Of a stretch of 64,000 nt of DNA, positions 9,012 through 18,099 are shown piece after piece. The notes under the pieces are model-generated. The model had not been told where the DNA came from. It saw nothing but the letters and a program-made list of their open reading frames with translations, and made no database searches. This DNA is from Pedobacter sp. Bi126. GTDB lineage: Bacteria; Bacteroidota; Bacteroidia; Sphingobacteriales; Sphingobacteriaceae. The stretch is taken from NCBI RefSeq assembly GCF_918698245.1, contig NZ_CAKKMS010000010.1:1-64000 (forward strand). Reading direction: 5' to 3'. The position numbers were made by a program, and so were the translations under genes. Every line of letters begins with the position of its first letter. The stretch's first letter is position 1.

Positions 9012-10394
9012 TCAATCCTCAATTCCTTCCGGTTGCGCGAAAAAACTTGTAGTTGCGGTGCTTAAAACTTTTCCATTGGCAATAATTTCGAAAACAGCAT
9101 CGGTTTTATATTTTTTAATGGAATTATTTTTCCTGATCAGAAAAAAAGTAAGGTGTACCGAACCTTCTTTTGGTAAAATATCAGCTTTTTGGATGAAATT
9201 AATTTCGTCTCCCTTTTCCTTCGATCTGAATGTAAACTTTACCGCCTTATTGGTTTTGTTGATCAGTTCTGCATTATAAAGATTGCTCGTTTTATCTGTT
9301 CCCCTGCTCTGGTATAATGTACCGCTTGCTCTTAATACCGTGGTCTGGATATCTTCTCTTTTATAGATCAGTGAAGAAAAAACCATCAGTACCACAAACA
9401 GTACCGCAGCGTAACCGTAAGCTTTTAAGCCAATTTTATAGGGTTTACGTTCCTTAATAAAATCCTGATTAAAAAAACCGATCAGATTTTTGGGCCTGTT
9501 TATTTTAAGCATCACCTCGTTACATGAATCGATACAGGCCGTACAGTTTACACATTCGAGCTGCGTACCTTCGCGGATATCGATACCCGTGGGGCAAACC
9601 TGCACGCAAAGTCCACAATCTATACAGTCGCCGGCTGTTAACTCATTAGCATTTTTTTGAAGATGCCCACGTGGTTCGCCTCTGGTAAAATCATAGGCTA
9701 CTACCAAACTTTGGTTATCTAACAAAACGCCCTGTAACCTGCCGTACGGACAGATTACCGTACACACCACTTCGCGTACATAGGTAAATACCCCATAGAA
9801 AATAAATGTAAACAGCCAGATGGATACAAAGCCAGAAATATGGCCTGAAACGGGCTCCGTTATAATGTTAAAGAGTACATCAGAACCGATCATATAAGCA
9901 AGAAAAGTATTCGCAATGGCAAAAGAAATCACCAGAAAGATGAAATGTTTACTGCCTTTTTTGAATATTTTCTCCGCGGTCCAACCTGCTTCGTCTAGTT
10001 TCTTTTGTTTGTTGGCATCTCCTTCGATCCAGTATTCAATCCTACGGAAAACCATTTCCATAAAAATTGTCTGTGGGCAGGCCCATCCGCACCACAACCT
10101 GCCCAACACTACCGTAAAGCACACAATGAACATGATAAAAATGAGCATTGCAAGGGCAAAGAGGTAAAAATCCTGCGGGGTAAAAATCAATCCAAAGAAT
10201 ACAAATTTTCTTTCTATAAAATTGAGCAGTACCAGTTGCTCACCATTAAGTTTTAAAAACGGGCAAGAGAATAAAAACAGCAGCAGCACATAACTTACCC
10301 ATTTCCGGTAGGTATATAACCTGCCTGATGGCTGTTTGGGATAGATAAAATTTCTGCCCCGGTCTTTATTTTCTTTTTTATTTTTTGGTAACAT
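9012..10394 (-). CDS. ccoG: CcoG, cytochrome c oxidase accessory ferredoxin-like membrane protein
   Basis: 460 residues. Membrane helices lie near 30-50, 85-110, 155-175 and 190-210 and again near 330-350. The cytoplasmic loop carries two 4Fe-4S clusters, CIDCGLCVQVCPTG and CVNCTACIDSCN, and a C-terminal Ig-like FixG domain follows (about 355-450). CcoG is a copper reductase/assembly factor for cbb3 oxidase. Its ATG at 10394 overlaps the end of ccoP by 17 nt. Confidence 0.95.
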   Translation of the reverse strand: MLPKNKKENKDRGRNFIYPKQPSGRLYTYRKWVSYVLLLFLFSCPFLKLNGEQLVLLNFIERKFVFFGLIFTPQDFYLFALAMLIFIMFIVCFTVVLGRLWCGWACPQTIFMEMVFRRIEYWIEGDANKQKKLDEAGWTAEKIFKKGSKHFIFLVISFAIANTFLAYMIGSDVLFNIITEPVSGHISGFVSIWLFTFIFYGVFTYVREVVCTVICPYGRLQGVLLDNQSLVVAYDFTRGEPRGHLQKNANELTAGDCIDCGLCVQVCPTGIDIREGTQLECVNCTACIDSCNEVMLKINRPKNLIGFFNQDFIKERKPYKIGLKAYGYAAVLFVVLMVFSSLIYKREDIQTTVLRASGTLYQSRGTDKTSNLYNAELINKTNKAVKFTFRSKEKGDEINFIQKADILPKEGSVHLTFFLIRKNNSIKKYKTDAVFEIIANGKVLSTATTSFFAQPEGIED

Positions 10395-11346
10395 TGCCCT
10401 GGTTTACACTGTCTGTTACTGCTTTCACCTCATTGTCTTTTAAATCTTTCGCTTCGTATTTTTCACCCTGTGGTGCTTTAGCTCCTGCAGGATTACTTCC
10501 TTTTAGCGATAAAATAAAGTTGGTAACTGCACTGATCTGTTTTGGATTTAAGTTTTTCTCCCAACTGATCATCCCCTTTTCAGGAATACCATATTTAATG
10601 GTTTTGAATACATTATTAATGCTTCCACCATGTAACCAGTATTCGTCGGTTAAATTTGGCCCGATGATGCCCTGACCTTTATCGCCATGACAAACCACGC
10701 AGTTTGTAGTGAAAACAGTTTTGCCTTCTTCCAGCACTGTTGGTGTATTATCAAACTTCACCGAGTTTTCATCAATGGTATTGGCCGATTTTTCGAGGTA
10801 GGCTGTTTTTTCTATCTTCGCCCTGGCCATTTCATTTTCGTATTCTTGATCCTGCAGGTCTCCATAACCACCAATGTGGTAATAAAAAAGATATGCCGCA
10901 GCAAAAATCATTGTACCATAGAAAAGGAAGTTAAACCAGGCCGGCACTGGGTTATCGAGCTCTTTAATGCCATCGTAAGCATGATCGATTACCAGATCCT
11001 TTTCTTCTTCAATTGGCCTTAAGCTTAAAAGTTTTGTCCAGATTGAAGGTTTAACAGGTTGTTGCTTTAACCAGCTATCGTAATCCAAAACCGGCTCTTT
11101 TACCGGCTTGGTGTATGGTGTAGGATTTAACTGCTCCTGATACATTACCTTGAATGCATTTAACAGGGTTACTGAAACAACAAGAAGCACAACTGCAAAA
11201 AGCAAGAGGATTATAATCAGTATTTCCGACTGGTTTAGCCCCAAGCCTGCCTGAGCAGGTGTTACGGTTTCTGCGGCTTTCTCATCCGCAGCAAAGGCTG
11301 TAATTGAGATGAACAGGAATAATAACAATAGTTTAATCTTCTTCAT
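10378..11346 (-). CDS. ccoP: CcoP, cbb3 oxidase diheme-type subunit reduced to one haem c
   Basis: About 322 residues from ATG 11346 (MKKIKLL); ATG 11352 two codons upstream is also possible. There is a signal-like first helix, a second helix (ILIIILLLFAVVLLVV), then a membrane segment NFLFYGTMIFAAAYLFYYH that matches the CcoP anchor. The periplasmic domain carries a single haem c motif CVVCH near residue 220 with a later Met (KGMISW). Proteobacterial CcoP has two CXXCH motifs; only one is present here, as I recall for other Bacteroidota. It overlaps ccoQ upstream and ccoG downstream, so it is tightly coupled in the operon. Confidence 0.93.
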   Translation of the reverse strand: MKKIKLLLLFLFISITAFAADEKAAETVTPAQAGLGLNQSEILIIILLLFAVVLLVVSVTLLNAFKVMYQEQLNPTPYTKPVKEPVLDYDSWLKQQPVKPSIWTKLLSLRPIEEEKDLVIDHAYDGIKELDNPVPAWFNFLFYGTMIFAAAYLFYYHIGGYGDLQDQEYENEMARAKIEKTAYLEKSANTIDENSVKFDNTPTVLEEGKTVFTTNCVVCHGDKGQGIIGPNLTDEYWLHGGSINNVFKTIKYGIPEKGMISWEKNLNPKQISAVTNFILSLKGSNPAGAKAPQGEKYEAKDLKDNEVKAVTDSVNQGNVTKK

Positions 11347-11515
11347 ATGCATTAGGTTGATTGTCTTGAATGGGAAGCTGGCTCATCACTTCTATATGTT
11401 TTTTATTTAGTTTGAGCAGGTAAATACCCACGATTACAAAAAACACCATGAACATGAGCAGTGAGGCGATGAGGTATAATTCGCCACCGGCTAAATCTTT
11501 GATCTGGTTGAACAT
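11333..11515 (-). CDS. ccoQ: CcoQ/FixQ-like small cbb3 oxidase subunit
   Basis: 60 residues with one transmembrane helix (LYLIASLLMFMVFFVIVGIYLL) followed by a polar tail, the usual shape of CcoQ. It sits 3 bp after ccoNO and overlaps the start of ccoP by 14 nt. The call rests on size, topology and position; the sequence itself is too short for firm homology. Confidence 0.8.
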   Translation of the reverse strand: MFNQIKDLAGGELYLIASLLMFMVFFVIVGIYLLKLNKKHIEVMSQLPIQDNQPNAYEED

Positions 11516-11518
11516 ATT

Positions 11519-13660
11519 TTATTGATTTGAAGGAATGGTTTCTTTATTGGCTTTGATATCGGTACCTAAACGTTGCAGGTAAGCAATAATGGCTACTATT
11601 TCCCTGTCGCTTTTAACCTTAATGTTATTCTGTTTTAGGTCGAGTGTAATCTTTTCGGCCTGAGCTTTTAAATCATCGTTGGCACGTTTATCATAACCAT
11701 CAGGATAAGGAACGCCCAATGTTTGCATGGCCCTGATCTTGCTGGCTGTAGTTGTAATATCCAGTTTTTGTTCGATGAGCCAGGCGTAAGGCGGCATAAT
11801 ACTTCCCGGCGACATTGAAGTAGGATCGACCAGGTGATTGTAATGCCAGGCATCAGAATATTTCCCGCCTATGCGATGAAGATCAGGCCCGGTACGTTTA
11901 CTGCCCCATAAAAACGGGTGATCGTAAACAAACTCTCCGGCTTTACTATATTCTCCATATCGCTCTGTTTCTGAGCGGAAAGGTCTTACCGTTTGCGAAT
12001 GGCAGTTTACGCAACCTTCTCGGATGTACAGATCTCTTCCCTGAAGTTCGAGTGCTGAATAAGGTTTTACGCTCGCTATAGTTGGAACATTGGATTGAAT
12101 GGTAAAAGTGGGCATCATTTCTACCATCCCCCCAATAAGGATAATGATGAGCGAGAGCACCATAAATTTCATTGGCTTACGTTCCAGAACCCTGTGCCAG
12201 GCTTTATCTGCGGGAGAGGTTTCAATAATAATTTTGGTTAAAGGCATGGCCTCAGCAGGTTCGTTGGCAAGCAATTTAGCGCCCACCATGGTTTTGGCCA
12301 GGTTATAAGTCATGGCAATTACCCCTATTAAATACAGTGCACCACCAATTGAACGTAAAACATGCATCGGGATAATCTGCAGTGTGGTGGCTAGGAAATT
12401 CGGGTACTTTAATAAACCTTCGGGCGTAAACTCTTTCCACATCAGCCCCTGCGTAAAACCTGCCCAATACATCGGCACGGCATAAAAAAGGATCCCCAAA
12501 GTACCTATCCAAAAGTGGAAACCGGCAAGCTTTTTAGAGTATAATTCTGTTTTGTAAATACGCGGAATTAACCAGTACAGTACACCAAAAGTTAAAAAAC
12601 CGTTCCAGCCCAAAGCACCAACGTGTACGTGTGCTACAATCCAATCGGTAAAATGTGCTACCCCATTAATCTGTTTTAAAGATAATAACGGACCTTCGAA
12701 GGTGGCCATGCCATAAGCGGTAAGGGCAACCACCATAAATTTAAGGGTTACATCTTCCCTTACCTTATCCCAGGCGCCGCGCAAGGTTAACAAACCATTA
12801 ATCATACCGCCCCAGCTTGGCGCAATTAGCATGATCGAAAAGGCAACACCTAATGATTGTGCCCAACCGGGCAATGAAGTATATAATAAATGGTGCGGGC
12901 CCGCCCAGATGTAAATAAAAATGAGCGACCAAAAATGCAGGATACTTAATTTATAAGAGTAAACGGGTCTTCCGGCCATCTTCGGCAAGAAATAATACAT
13001 CATGCCCAGATAAGGCGTAGTTAGAAAAAATGCCACCGCATTATGCCCGTACCACCATTGTACCAGCGCATCCTGAACACCTGCATACACATAATAACTT
13101 TTCATGAAAGAAATGGGCAGCTCAAAAGAGTTTACGATGTGCAATACGGCTATGGTAACGAAAGTGGCAATGTAAAACCATATGGCCACATACAAATGGC
13201 GTTCTCTTCTTTTGAAAATGGTACCGAACATATTTACTCCGAATACCACCCATATGATGGTAATGGCAATATCAATCGGCCATTCGAGTTCGGCATATTC
13301 GTGCGAAGTTGTAAAACCTAATGGAAGGGTAATTACTGCCGATAAAATGATCAGCTGCCAGCCCCAAAAATGAATTTTGCTCAGCACATCGCTAAACATC
13401 CTTGCTTTTAACAAACGCTGGAGCGAATAATAAACGCCCATAAAAATGGCATTGCCCACAAAGGCGAAAATTACAGCGTTGGTGTGCAGCGGCCTGATGC
13501 GGCCAAATGTGGTGTACTGACTGCCCATGTTCATTGCGGGTTTAAACAGTTGCATGGCTGCAAGCAAGCCAACTGTCATGCCTATAATTCCCCATACCAG
13601 GGTGGCAATACCAAAGTTCCGAACAATCTTGTTATCGTAAGTAAATTTTTCTAACTGCAT
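11519..13660 (-). CDS. ccoNO: Fused CcoN-CcoO, catalytic and monohaem subunits of cbb3 cytochrome c oxidase
   Basis: 713 residues from ATG 13660 (MQLEKFTYDNKIVRNFG). The longer frame to 13822 runs back through ccoS and is not used. Residues 1-490 are CcoN: about 12 helices with haem/copper ligands in WWYGHNAVAFF, the PHHLLYTS loop and HVHVGALGWNG. After a linker, residues 520-713 are CcoO, with a membrane helix (VLSLIIILIGGMVEM) and a haem c site CVNCH followed by SQTVRPF. The fusion puts both core subunits in one polypeptide. Its promoter carries a CRP-type box and a TAnnTTTG element inside and just after ccoS (13694-13763). The enzyme reduces O2 with high affinity. Confidence 0.95.
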   Translation of the reverse strand: MQLEKFTYDNKIVRNFGIATLVWGIIGMTVGLLAAMQLFKPAMNMGSQYTTFGRIRPLHTNAVIFAFVGNAIFMGVYYSLQRLLKARMFSDVLSKIHFWGWQLIILSAVITLPLGFTTSHEYAELEWPIDIAITIIWVVFGVNMFGTIFKRRERHLYVAIWFYIATFVTIAVLHIVNSFELPISFMKSYYVYAGVQDALVQWWYGHNAVAFFLTTPYLGMMYYFLPKMAGRPVYSYKLSILHFWSLIFIYIWAGPHHLLYTSLPGWAQSLGVAFSIMLIAPSWGGMINGLLTLRGAWDKVREDVTLKFMVVALTAYGMATFEGPLLSLKQINGVAHFTDWIVAHVHVGALGWNGFLTFGVLYWLIPRIYKTELYSKKLAGFHFWIGTLGILFYAVPMYWAGFTQGLMWKEFTPEGLLKYPNFLATTLQIIPMHVLRSIGGALYLIGVIAMTYNLAKTMVGAKLLANEPAEAMPLTKIIIETSPADKAWHRVLERKPMKFMVLSLIIILIGGMVEMMPTFTIQSNVPTIASVKPYSALELQGRDLYIREGCVNCHSQTVRPFRSETERYGEYSKAGEFVYDHPFLWGSKRTGPDLHRIGGKYSDAWHYNHLVDPTSMSPGSIMPPYAWLIEQKLDITTTASKIRAMQTLGVPYPDGYDKRANDDLKAQAEKITLDLKQNNIKVKSDREIVAIIAYLQRLGTDIKANKETIPSNQ

Positions 13661-13693
13661 AATAGAAGCTGAATTTTTGTATGTTTTGTATGC

Positions 13694-13763
13694 CAAAGGT
13701 ATCTGGCAGTAGGTGGATAAAGGGTGATAACGGTTAACTAGAAAAGTGATCTTCTTCACTTTT
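13694..13763 (-). promoter_or_regulatory. CRP/FNR-type box plus -7 element upstream of ccoNO
   Basis: The palindrome AAAAGTGA-TCTTCT-TCACTTTT lies at 13742-13763 with perfect 8-bp arms. Exactly 40 bp downstream, on the minus strand, is TACCTTTG (13694-13701), a perfect TAnnTTTG -7 element, 34 nt before the ccoNO ATG. The box centre would lie near -64, a class I activator position. The box overlaps the last codons of ccoS, so this is an internal operon promoter. The same spacing recurs at 22871-22940, 27415-27484 and 18100-18169. Confidence 0.85.
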
Positions 13764-13913
13764 TTCGGCAACAACTTCATCATCGAAGAGCATGCGGATA
13801 CCTGGCGTATGTACATCATCATTCTGACCGGTTTTATAAGCCCAAAAGAATGCAGCCAAAAAAATGAGTGCCATTAAAACACTGCAGCCAACCAAAAAGT
13901 AAAGGATGTTCAT
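13734..13913 (-). CDS. ccoS: CcoS, cbb3-type oxidase assembly protein
   Basis: 59 residues starting MNILYFLVGCSVLMALIFL. One N-terminal membrane helix is followed by AYKTGQNDD and a short acidic tail, typical of CcoS/FixS, which is needed to insert redox cofactors into cbb3 oxidase. ATG 13913 overlaps the stop of the ccoI ATPase in an ATGA arrangement, so translation is coupled. The 3' codons double as the regulatory box for ccoNO. Confidence 0.92.
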   Translation of the reverse strand: MNILYFLVGCSVLMALIFLAAFFWAYKTGQNDDVHTPGIRMLFDDEVVAEKSEEDHFSS

Positions 13914-16294
13914 ATCAGTTTATTTTTACGGGCAAACCACCTGGTTGCCAAAGTGGTAAAGGAGATAATGGTAACGGTACTGATGGGCATTAACACCGCG
14001 GCCACCAGAGGATAAAGTGTGCCCTGCACAGCAAAGTAAATACCAATACAGTTATACGCGATGGCTATTGCGAAGCTTGTTTTAATGATCTTCAGCCCGT
14101 CTTTACTTAACTGGATAAAATCTGGCAGATAATTTAAGGCGCTGCCTTTGAGAATGGCATCGCAGCCGGGCGTAAAATTGTTGATGTTATCCGTTAATGC
14201 GATTCCAAAATTACTTTGTTTTAGGGCTCCGGCATCGTTTAATCCATCACCCAACATCATTACTTTATTCCCACCCTGCTGAAGCTTTAAAACTGCATCT
14301 AGCTTTTGGTGCGGGCTCTGGCGGAAACTGATGGTTGTATTTTTAGTAAAAATGGCATCCAGCATCCAGCGGTCTTTATCGGTATCGCCAGATAAAACCT
14401 GCAAATTGAATCGAGAAAGTTTTAGAATCATTTGTTCCAGCCCTGGCCGCCACTGTTGCCTGATATCAAAACATCCTTTATATACATGATCGATCACAAT
14501 ATGCACCCCGCTTTCTCCGGCAGATGCTACTTGGACCGGCAGCATTGACAGGTGCCCAGCATAGATACTTTGGCCGTTAATTTTGGCCGTCAAACCTTTT
14601 CCTACCACCTCTTGATAATCGCTGAGCGAATAAAATCGGTCAACATTTAAGGCCTTAATAATATGCCTGCTCAAGGGATGTATCGAATTGCGCAACAATG
14701 AGGCAACAATAATCTTTTCTTCATCGGTTATCATTCCGCTAAAGATGATCTCTGCATTTTCATTACTGGTCAGCGTACCTGTTTTATCAAAAATCAGGGT
14801 ATCGCATTTGGCAAGTTCTTCAACGGCATCTGTATTTTTCACATAAAAACCCTTCTTATCAAAAACCGATAAAATTGCGGATAAGGTAAATGGCGTGCTC
14901 AAAGCCAGCACGCATGGACAGGCGACAATAATTACAGCAGTAAATGCCGACCAGGCCTTGTGGCTATCGTTTTGAAGTAACCAATACCCCGTGGCGGCAA
15001 ATGCAATCAGGAAAACACCCAGGCTGAAGTACTTGGCTACGCTATCGTTAAAATTCTGTTTTTCGAAATTGTTTTTATAATTATCGTTGTTCCATAAACC
15101 GGTTAAATAACTTTGCGAAACAGGTTTAATTACTTCAAGCTCTATGGCCTCGCTGGTTTGTCTGCCACCGGCATAAATAATCTCACCCAAAACTTTATGT
15201 ACAGGATCAGACTCACCGGTAACAAAACTCATGTCCATCCAGGCATCACCTTTCATTAGAATGGCATCAGCCGGAACCAGCTCGCCACTCCTGATCCATA
15301 ACCGGTCGCCAATCTTGACTTCGTTAATAGCAACTGGTTTTTCTTTGCCGTTTAGCAGTGTAGTTACTGCAATCGGGAAGTAGGAACGGTAATCGCGATC
15401 AAATGAAATGTGATGGTAGGTGCGCTGTTTGAGCCATTTGCCCATTAAAAGCAAAAACACCAAACCGGTTAAGGTATCGGCAAAACCCGGGCCTGTACCA
15501 AAAACAACTTCAAAAGCCGTGCGCAGGAAAAGCACCGCAATAATTAATGCTAAAGGCGTATCGAGGTTAACGTGCCTGTGTTTAAGGCTTGTTATAGCTG
15601 AGGTAAAATAATCGCGGCCGCAATAAAAAGCAGCAGGGATAGAGAACGTAAGGTTTAGCCAGCCAAAAAGCGATTGAAATTGTTGCTCGAAACCCGATAA
15701 ACCAAAATACTCGGGAAAGCTAAAGAGCATAACATTGCCCATTAAAAAACCGGCAACGGCTATTTTTAACACCAAAGCTTTATCTACCGAACTGCTGTGT
15801 TCCTTTACTATATCCTGAAGACTGATTAAAGGCTCATATCCAATCTGGTTTAATGTTTCTACCAGCTTCCTTAACGAAATTTCGTCGTGATTGAAACTTA
15901 TAGTCACCTGTTTTTTAAGAAAATCGATCCTCGAGCTGAATATAGCGGAGTTGATTTTATAGAGGTGTTCCAGCAACCAGATGCATGAACTGCAGTGAAT
16001 GGCCGGAATGTAAAATGTAATGATGCTCGAGCTTTCATGTTTATAATCGAGCAGCTGATCGATAATTTTTGGCTCATCCAGATATTCTAAATGGCTTTCA
16101 TTTTTAAATTGCCTGCCCGGGTTGTTATTGTACACATAATAATTACATAAATTATTCGCTGAAAGGATCTTGAAAACGGCCATACAACCCGCACAGCAAA
16201 AATCTTTATCTTCCGCATGATATTTTACCTTAGGCAGATCTTCGCCGCAATGATAGCAAAGGGTATGTGCTGCAGTTTTATATTGATCTTCCAT
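13910..16294 (-). CDS. ccoI: CcoI/FixI-type copper-transporting P1B ATPase
   Basis: 794 residues. The N-terminal cysteine-rich module (CYHCGE ... FCCAGCMAVF, about 13-45) is characteristic of the FixI branch. It precedes an HMA domain with CSSC near residue 101. Eight membrane helices carry the ion-binding motif ACPCVLALS, and the catalytic loop has DKTGTLTS (phosphorylated Asp) and GDGLNDAGAL. This ATPase supplies copper for the CuB centre of cbb3 oxidase. It lies 12 bp after hemN and overlaps ccoS by 4 nt, so it belongs to the same transcript. Confidence 0.95.
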   Translation of the reverse strand: MEDQYKTAAHTLCYHCGEDLPKVKYHAEDKDFCCAGCMAVFKILSANNLCNYYVYNNNPGRQFKNESHLEYLDEPKIIDQLLDYKHESSSIITFYIPAIHCSSCIWLLEHLYKINSAIFSSRIDFLKKQVTISFNHDEISLRKLVETLNQIGYEPLISLQDIVKEHSSSVDKALVLKIAVAGFLMGNVMLFSFPEYFGLSGFEQQFQSLFGWLNLTFSIPAAFYCGRDYFTSAITSLKHRHVNLDTPLALIIAVLFLRTAFEVVFGTGPGFADTLTGLVFLLLMGKWLKQRTYHHISFDRDYRSYFPIAVTTLLNGKEKPVAINEVKIGDRLWIRSGELVPADAILMKGDAWMDMSFVTGESDPVHKVLGEIIYAGGRQTSEAIELEVIKPVSQSYLTGLWNNDNYKNNFEKQNFNDSVAKYFSLGVFLIAFAATGYWLLQNDSHKAWSAFTAVIIVACPCVLALSTPFTLSAILSVFDKKGFYVKNTDAVEELAKCDTLIFDKTGTLTSNENAEIIFSGMITDEEKIIVASLLRNSIHPLSRHIIKALNVDRFYSLSDYQEVVGKGLTAKINGQSIYAGHLSMLPVQVASAGESGVHIVIDHVYKGCFDIRQQWRPGLEQMILKLSRFNLQVLSGDTDKDRWMLDAIFTKNTTISFRQSPHQKLDAVLKLQQGGNKVMMLGDGLNDAGALKQSNFGIALTDNINNFTPGCDAILKGSALNYLPDFIQLSKDGLKIIKTSFAIAIAYNCIGIYFAVQGTLYPLVAAVLMPISTVTIISFTTLATRWFARKNKLI

Positions 16295-16306
16295 TCTAGA
16301 CTGTAC

Positions 16307-17653
16307 TTAAATTGATGAGCTGAACAATTGGGTTTTGGGCTGTTTGAGCCATAGCTTCTCGTCAAAAGCCATACACACGTTCCGTAAAAAAGATCGCCCT
16401 TTGGTGGTAATCCTGATTTCTTTTTCCGTTACCCATACCAATTTGTCTTTTACTAAAGGCAACAGCCTGCCATACACAGGCTCGGGAATACCTTCGTTGT
16501 AGCTTGTATTTTCCCTGCATATCATGTTAAGGATATGTTTTCTTACCTCAAGATCTTCGCCTGTAAGGAAATGACCTTTTTCTACAGGCAATGTTGCCTG
16601 CGATATTTTATTGAGGTAGCTTTCTACCGTTTTTGGGTTTTGGGCAAAGGCTGTCCAGCTATCGCTGATGGAAGACACACCCAATCCGATAAGTAAACGG
16701 GTATGCTGATTGGTATAGCCCATAAAATTGCGATGGAGTTTCAGATCAGCCATCGCCTGGAACAATGAATCGGTTTTTAGCGCGAAATGATCCATACCAA
16801 CGTCTTTATACCCAGCTTCATCCAGTAACTGCCTGCCCAGTTGGTATAAGGCAAACTTTTCATCACCAATTGGAATATCTTCTTCACTATAATGTCTCTG
16901 ACCGGGCTTTAACCAGGGCACATGCGCATAACTGTAAAAGGCAATCCGGTCTGGCCGCATATCGATTACCTGTTTTATGGTGTCTGTTAATCCATTAACA
17001 GTTTGCCCTGGAAGGCCATAGATCAGATCAAAATTAACAGAGGTATAACCGATTTTCTTTGCTTCTGCCGTAACCTCAGCTACCTGTTGGGGCGTTTGAA
17101 AGCGGTTGATCAGGAACTGAACTTTTGGATCAAAGTCCTGTATCCCTAAACTTAACCTCCTAAAGCCAAGTTTGTAAAGTGTGGTTAAATGTAGTTCAGT
17201 AGTATTGGCAGGATGTGCCTCGAAAGAAAATTCTGCACCTGGTGCCAAGATTGCATGCTTCGTAATGCCATTGATGAGCATTTTGAGGTTTTCTGCACTA
17301 AAAAAAGTAGGGGTTCCGCCACCCAGGTGCAGTTCCTTTAGTTTAGGTTTCTCCCTCAAAACTTCTACATACATTTTCCATTCTGCCAGTACAGCTTTTA
17401 TATATGGTACCTCTACACCGTGATTTTTTGTTATCCGGGTATTACAACCGCAATAGGTGCATAGGCTCTCGCAAAATGGAAGGTGGATATATAGACTGAT
17501 CCCTTCATCTTTATGGCTTTCATAGGTGTTGGCTACATTGGCTAACCAACCATTTGCAGTGAAATTTTCAATATCCCAGTAAGGAACAGTTGGATAACTG
17601 GTGTACCTTGGTGTGGCAACATTGTATTTTTTAAGCAATGCAGAAGTTTCCAT
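16307..17653 (-). CDS. hemN: Oxygen-independent coproporphyrinogen III oxidase (HemN)
   Basis: 448 residues from ATG 17653 (METSALLKKYNVATPRYTSYPT); the start overlaps the upstream stop as TAATG, so the 45-nt longer frame is rejected. The radical-SAM cluster motif CESLCTYCGC lies near residues 58-67, followed by GGGTPTFF and the HemN C-terminal domain (GLGVSSISD, FLRNVCMAFDE). It converts coproporphyrinogen III to protoporphyrinogen IX without O2, supplying haem when oxygen is scarce. This fits its place at the head of the cbb3 operon, behind a degenerate CRP-type box at 18148-18169. Confidence 0.95.
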   Translation of the reverse strand: METSALLKKYNVATPRYTSYPTVPYWDIENFTANGWLANVANTYESHKDEGISLYIHLPFCESLCTYCGCNTRITKNHGVEVPYIKAVLAEWKMYVEVLREKPKLKELHLGGGTPTFFSAENLKMLINGITKHAILAPGAEFSFEAHPANTTELHLTTLYKLGFRRLSLGIQDFDPKVQFLINRFQTPQQVAEVTAEAKKIGYTSVNFDLIYGLPGQTVNGLTDTIKQVIDMRPDRIAFYSYAHVPWLKPGQRHYSEEDIPIGDEKFALYQLGRQLLDEAGYKDVGMDHFALKTDSLFQAMADLKLHRNFMGYTNQHTRLLIGLGVSSISDSWTAFAQNPKTVESYLNKISQATLPVEKGHFLTGEDLEVRKHILNMICRENTSYNEGIPEPVYGRLLPLVKDKLVWVTEKEIRITTKGRSFLRNVCMAFDEKLWLKQPKTQLFSSSI

Positions 17654-18081
17654 TATTTGAGCGCTTTTACGGTGGAACATTCGTTTTGACAGCAGCACGC
17701 GCTACCTACGCATTTACCCACAGCCCATTGATCGAGGTTTCTGATCACCTGTTCCATCCGCTGTTTAGCATCGGCATCACCAGATGCCAAAGGAACATTT
17801 GCTATTTTAATTCCGGCAGAACCCGCAGCTTTTAAATCGAGGTGATCTGTTTCGGAAGATGAGGTGGCAATGTATTTTATGCCCAGGGCTTTTAACCCCA
17901 GAATCATCGCCCCACTTAACTCATCGTTGTTAAAAACCAAGAGGGCCTCCTTTCCGGTTGCAAATGAAAGCGTATCGACTGTTAAACTGTTCGCAATTAT
18001 GGTAATGTCGTGTTTTTTATAATTGGCCAGTACCAACCATTCCTTTTCATCGGGTTTGATGTTGTAAGCTATAGCTTTCAT
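17653..18081 (-). CDS. Stand-alone D-lactate-dehydrogenase-type half domain with cysteine-rich tail
   Basis: 142 residues. The body resembles the first half of the catalytic domain of D-2-hydroxyacid dehydrogenases (KEALLVFNNDELS, LGIKYIATSSS, DHLDLKAAGSAGIKIANVP, the last like 'DLKAA..GI.V..VP' of LdhA). It stops before the NAD-binding Rossmann domain and the catalytic Arg/Glu/His, so it cannot be a normal dehydrogenase. The tail has Cys124, Cys129, Cys130, Cys131 and Cys135, a possible metal or Fe-S site. It is coupled to hemN by TAATG and is the first gene of the respiration operon. Function unknown; a redox or metal-binding adaptor is only a guess. Confidence 0.75.
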   Translation of the reverse strand: MKAIAYNIKPDEKEWLVLANYKKHDITIIANSLTVDTLSFATGKEALLVFNNDELSGAMILGLKALGIKYIATSSSETDHLDLKAAGSAGIKIANVPLASGDADAKQRMEQVIRNLDQWAVGKCVGSACCCQNECSTVKALK

Positions 18082-18099
18082 ATACAGAGTTTATATATA

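Noticed and set aside
13661..13822. N-terminal extension of CcoNO to ATG/TTG near 13822
   Set aside because: The 54 extra residues overlap ccoS and the regulatory box and do not resemble CcoN; ATG 13660 gives the normal N-terminus.
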